A stretch of DNA of 64,000 nt from Alsobacter sp045348435 (lineage in GTDB: Bacteria; Pseudomonadota; Alphaproteobacteria; Rhizobiales; Beijerinckiaceae), in the NCBI RefSeq assembly GCF_045348435.1, contig NZ_CP157484.1, forward strand, positions 1,984,001 through 2,048,000, written 5' to 3'. The position numbers and the translations under genes were made by a program. Shown here in pieces: positions 61,168 through 64,000 of this stretch (positions are counted from its first letter, which is position 1; each line of letters opens with the position of its first letter). The notes under the pieces were generated by a model, which was not told the origin of the DNA, did no database searches, and saw only the letters and a list, made by a program, of their open reading frames with translations.

Positions 61168-62426
61168 CGCCGCCCTCCCTCGACGCCGCCCGCATGCTGG
61201 AGCGGATCGTGGCGCTTGGCGAGATCGGGCGCACGGACGGCGTCCTCACCCGCCTGGCCGCCTCGGACGCCGACAGGGCCGCGCGCGACCGGCTGGTCGC
61301 CTGGCTGCGCGAGGCCGGCCTCGACGTCGTCATCGACCGGATCGGCAACATCCTCGGCGTCTGGTCGACCCCGGAGAACGCCGGCCGGGCGCCGGTCGTC
61401 ATGGGCTCCCATATCGACACCGTCATCGACGCCGGGATCTATGACGGCTGCTACGGCGTGCTCGCCGGGCTGGCGGTCATCGAGGCGCTGAAGGAGAGCG
61501 GGGCGACGCCCCTGCGCCCGCTCGCGGTGGTCGCCTTCACCAACGAGGAGGGCGTGCGCTTCGCGCCCGACATGCTGGGCTCGCTCGTCGCCGCCGGCGG
61601 GATGCCGCTCGAGGCGGCGCTGGCGGTCGTGGGGACCGACGGCGCGCGCCTGGGCGACGAGCTCCAGCGCATCGGCTATGCGGGAGCCGCCGATCCGGGC
61701 GCCCTGCGTCCGCACGCCTATCTCGAGCTTCATATCGAGCAGGGCCCCGTGCTGGAGCGTGAAGGCGCGTCCATCGGCGCGGTCGGGCGTCTGCAAGGGA
61801 TCTCCTGGCGCCGGGTCGTGTTCCAGGGGGTCGCCAACCACGCCGGCACGACCCCCATGGCGATGCGGCGGGACGCCGGCGCGGCCGCAGCCCGGGTCAT
61901 CGCCTGGCTGCGCGACCGGATGCGCGCCTCCAACGCGTCCACGGTCGCCACGGTGGGCGTCATCGCCTTCGAGCCGAACGCCATCAACGTCATCCCCTCG
62001 CGGGCGACCTTCACGGTCGACCTGCGCGATCCGGACGCGGCGCGGCTGCGGCGCGAGGAGGACGCCCTGGAGGAGTTCCTGGCCGAGGTCGCCCGGTCCG
62101 AGGATGTCGGGGTCTCGGTCGAGGTCCTGGCCCGCTTCGAGCCCGTCGCCTTCGATCCGGGCCTCGTCGCGATGATCGAGGAGGCCGCGGCGGCGCGCCG
62201 TCTGCCGTGCAGGCGCATGGTCTCGGGCGCCGGCCACGACGCCCAGATGATGGCGCGCGTAGCGCCCGCGGCCATGATCTTCGTGCCGAGCCGGGACGGC
62301 GTCAGCCACAACCCGGCGGAGTTCACCGCGCAGGCGGACCTGGCGGCCGGCGCGGCGGTGCTGCTCGACGTCGTCGCCCGGCTGGCCTGCGCGACGCCGG
62401 ACGACGATGGGAGGGCAGGGGGCTAG
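61164..62426 (+). CDS. M20 family Zn-dependent hydrolase (N-carbamoyl-amino acid hydrolase / allantoate amidohydrolase-like)
   Basis: A 420-residue binuclear metal amidohydrolase. Metal ligands and catalytic residues are visible: H83 (MGSHIDTV), D94 (GIYDGCYG), E128/E129 (FTNEEGVRF), H190 (LELHIEQGP) and H382 (DGVSHNPAE). FQGVANHAGTTPMAMRRDA marks the lid/dimer domain of carbamoylases and allantoate or ureidoglycolate amidohydrolases. It releases ammonia or CO2 plus ammonia from a ureido-type substrate. Linked to DpaL, it could supply or process a diamino acid derivative (inference). Its TAG stop shares the palindrome CTAG with the stop of the convergent oxidase gene. Confidence 0.88.
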   Translation: MTPPSLDAARMLERIVALGEIGRTDGVLTRLAASDADRAARDRLVAWLREAGLDVVIDRIGNILGVWSTPENAGRAPVVMGSHIDTVIDAGIYDGCYGVLAGLAVIEALKESGATPLRPLAVVAFTNEEGVRFAPDMLGSLVAAGGMPLEAALAVVGTDGARLGDELQRIGYAGAADPGALRPHAYLELHIEQGPVLEREGASIGAVGRLQGISWRRVVFQGVANHAGTTPMAMRRDAGAAAARVIAWLRDRMRASNASTVATVGVIAFEPNAINVIPSRATFTVDLRDPDAARLRREEDALEEFLAEVARSEDVGVSVEVLARFEPVAFDPGLVAMIEEAAAARRLPCRRMVSGAGHDAQMMARVAPAAMIFVPSRDGVSHNPAEFTAQADLAAGAAVLLDVVARLACATPDDDGRAGG

Positions 62427-64000
62427 GACCCCCGGCCCGACAAGGTGGCGAGCCCCAGCGATCCCGGGTTCATCAGCCCGCGCGGATCCAGCGCCCGCTT
62501 CACGTCCTGCAGCAGGGACCAGGTCTCGGGCTTCAGGATCTCGGCGAAGGGATAGTCCCGCGCCACCTGCCAGCTGACGCCGCCGAGCCCCGCATAGAGC
62601 TCCTGCGTGGCGCGGCGCAGCTCCGCGACGGCGTTGCGGGTCTCCGGGTTGGCCGGGCGGTTCATCCACGGCTTCACGATCTCGGCCCCGACGCTGGCGG
62701 CGTGCAGGGGCGTGATCTCGTCGGTCCAGTAGAAGGCCGGCTCCAGGAAGAACTCGTTGCCGACCGTCATGCTCATCACCGAGTAGACGATGCCGTGGCG
62801 CTCCATGAAGGGCCGGCGCTCGGCGAAGAACGCCTCGTTGGCGTCCACCACGCGCTGCGCGTCGCCCAGCGGGAACACGGCGTGAATCGGCACCCAGCGC
62901 TCGCCGTTGAGGCCCAGCATGCCGCGCACCGGCCCGAAGGGCTTGGCCCGCATCACCTTGGGCACGCTGTTCTCGATCTCGGTTCCGTGCGCGCGCCCGA
63001 TGGCGCTCAGCGTCGCCATGCCCTTGCGCAGCGCGTCCTCGTCGGCCGCCTCGGTGACGATATGGAGCGTGTAATTGTGCGCCTTAAGGAAGCCCGCGCC
63101 CGCCACCGCCACGCCGGCCGCCGCCTTGACGCCCTCCAGCAGCGACTTGCCCGAGGTCGCCACCGCGCCGAGCGCCTTCAGCCCGTCCGAGATGCGGTTC
63201 ACGCTGGCCGAATGCTGCGCCTTGGTGCGGTCGATGCCGAAGCCCTCGGCGACGAGGCGGGTGCGCGCCATCTCGACCTGCGCGGCCGCCATGGCGTTCA
63301 GGCTCTCGAAACCGAAGGACAGGAAGCCCGTCTCGGCTGGGCGGGGCCAGAGCCGCAGCGTCGCCGAGACCTTGACGCCGAAGGCCCCGTTGTCGCCCAG
63401 AAACAGCCCGGTCAGGTCCGGCCCGCCCTCGCGCGTGAAGGGCTTGGTCCCCTTCCGCCCGCCCGAGCCCGTGGTCGCCAGCCGCCCGTCCGGTAGCGCG
63501 ACGGTGACGCCGAGCACCGCCTCCGCGACCGTGCCGTTCAGCGCCGAGCCGAAAAAGGCGCTGTTCTGCGAGAGCGCGCCGCCCACCGTGGCGTTGACGC
63601 CCGACAGCGGCCCCCAATAGCCCGTGCGCAGGCCCGTGCCTTCCAGCGCTGCGTTGACGCTTTCCCAGGTGCACCCGGCCTCGACCGTGATGTAGCGATC
63701 GTCGGCGTTGACCTCGACGATGCGGTTGAGCTTGCGCGTGTCGATCACGACCGAGTCGGCGCGGTCCGGAAGGTAGCCCTTGGTGTACGACATGCCGCCG
63801 CCGCGCGGCACCACCGAGAGCCCGTGCTCGGCCGCGACCCGTACAGCCTCGGCGACCTCCTCGCCGGTTTGCGCCATCACGACCGCCAGCGGCGGGATGC
63901 CGGGCTGCCAGAAGATGTCGTTGGCGTAGTAGTCGCGCGTCTTGGCGTCCGCCAGCACGCGGTCGTCGCCCAGCGCGCGCTGCAGGGCGTCGAGAGCCAT
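62423..64000 (-). CDS. FAD-linked oxidase/dehydrogenase (VAO/PCMH family)
   Basis: A frame of 525 residues reaching the window edge, where it begins with ATG (MALDALQRALGDDRV); whether that is the true start cannot be checked because upstream sequence is missing. The FAD-binding domain has AVVMAQTGEEVAEAVRVAAE, VVPRGGGMSYTKGYLP, LSGVNATVGGALSQNSAFFG and GDNGAFGVKVSATLRLWP. The C-terminal FAD-oxidase domain ends in ALDPRGLMNPGSLG. The family oxidises 2-hydroxyacids, aromatic alcohols or amino alcohols. No clear covalent-flavin histidine was identified. It converges on the amidohydrolase gene, overlapping it by 4 bases. Confidence 0.86.
   Translation of the reverse strand: MALDALQRALGDDRVLADAKTRDYYANDIFWQPGIPPLAVVMAQTGEEVAEAVRVAAEHGLSVVPRGGGMSYTKGYLPDRADSVVIDTRKLNRIVEVNADDRYITVEAGCTWESVNAALEGTGLRTGYWGPLSGVNATVGGALSQNSAFFGSALNGTVAEAVLGVTVALPDGRLATTGSGGRKGTKPFTREGGPDLTGLFLGDNGAFGVKVSATLRLWPRPAETGFLSFGFESLNAMAAAQVEMARTRLVAEGFGIDRTKAQHSASVNRISDGLKALGAVATSGKSLLEGVKAAAGVAVAGAGFLKAHNYTLHIVTEAADEDALRKGMATLSAIGRAHGTEIENSVPKVMRAKPFGPVRGMLGLNGERWVPIHAVFPLGDAQRVVDANEAFFAERRPFMERHGIVYSVMSMTVGNEFFLEPAFYWTDEITPLHAASVGAEIVKPWMNRPANPETRNAVAELRRATQELYAGLGGVSWQVARDYPFAEILKPETWSLLQDVKRALDPRGLMNPGSLGLATLSGRGS

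Overview
This is 64 kb of very G+C-rich bacterial chromosome, about 60 protein genes packed into short operons. No tRNA, rRNA, CRISPR array, insertion sequence or phage gene was seen. The organism looks like an alphaproteobacterium, probably in the Hyphomicrobiales (Rhizobiales). The grounds are dense ABC uptake operons, GntR/FCD and GlxA-type AraC regulators, an HRxxN histidine kinase, a four-subunit sarcosine oxidase, norCBQD, and one long palindromic repeat of the kind scattered through these genomes. The taxonomic call is inference.

Layout. 1-532: end of an iron-type ABC permease, then a 127-bp inverted repeat. 671-8341: a catabolic island holding a GntR repressor, a PrpD-family enzyme, an AbrB-family membrane protein, two isocitrate/tartrate-type dehydrogenases, a fluoroacetate-dehalogenase-like hydrolase and a PdxA-type dehydrogenase. 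One operator-like sequence occurs in both divergent promoter regions. 8342-10971: small unknowns and a YbaL-type K+/H+ antiporter. 11009-14278 (minus): polar amino acid ABC transporter. 14363-29428: a methylated-amine/betaine island with a GlxA/AraC regulator, soxBDAG, a flavoprotein pair (one partner with a BFD-type [2Fe-2S] motif), a PrpD-family enzyme co-directional with a complete OpuC-type osmolyte transporter, and a second GlxA/AraC regulator. 29444-34938 (minus): a branched-chain-type ABC transporter whose two ATPases are fused, plus a fumarylacetoacetase-family hydrolase. 35240-37032: orphan sensor kinase and two small ORFs. 37078-43840: D-2-hydroxyacid dehydrogenase divergent from a dipeptide-type ABC transporter. 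43919-50488: small conserved protein, PHA synthase, CBS-BON protein, MacAB-like exporter and a 51-residue membrane ORF. 50693-55361: norCBQD preceded by two FNR/NnrR-like boxes. 55476-58469: secreted small protein, Kelch protein, lytic transglycosylase, small conserved protein. 58600-64000: MFS transporter, diaminopropionate ammonia-lyase, M20 carbamoylase/amidohydrolase and a flavin-linked oxidase.

Functionally the window combines uptake and breakdown of small organic acids, methylated amines, amino acids and peptides with a microaerobic/nitric-oxide module (nor genes, PHA synthase, CBS protein). No single gene set is clearly an undescribed system. The most original parts are the operator-linked hydroxyacid/dehalogenase-like island at 0.7-8.3 kb and the flavoprotein pair beside soxBDAG.
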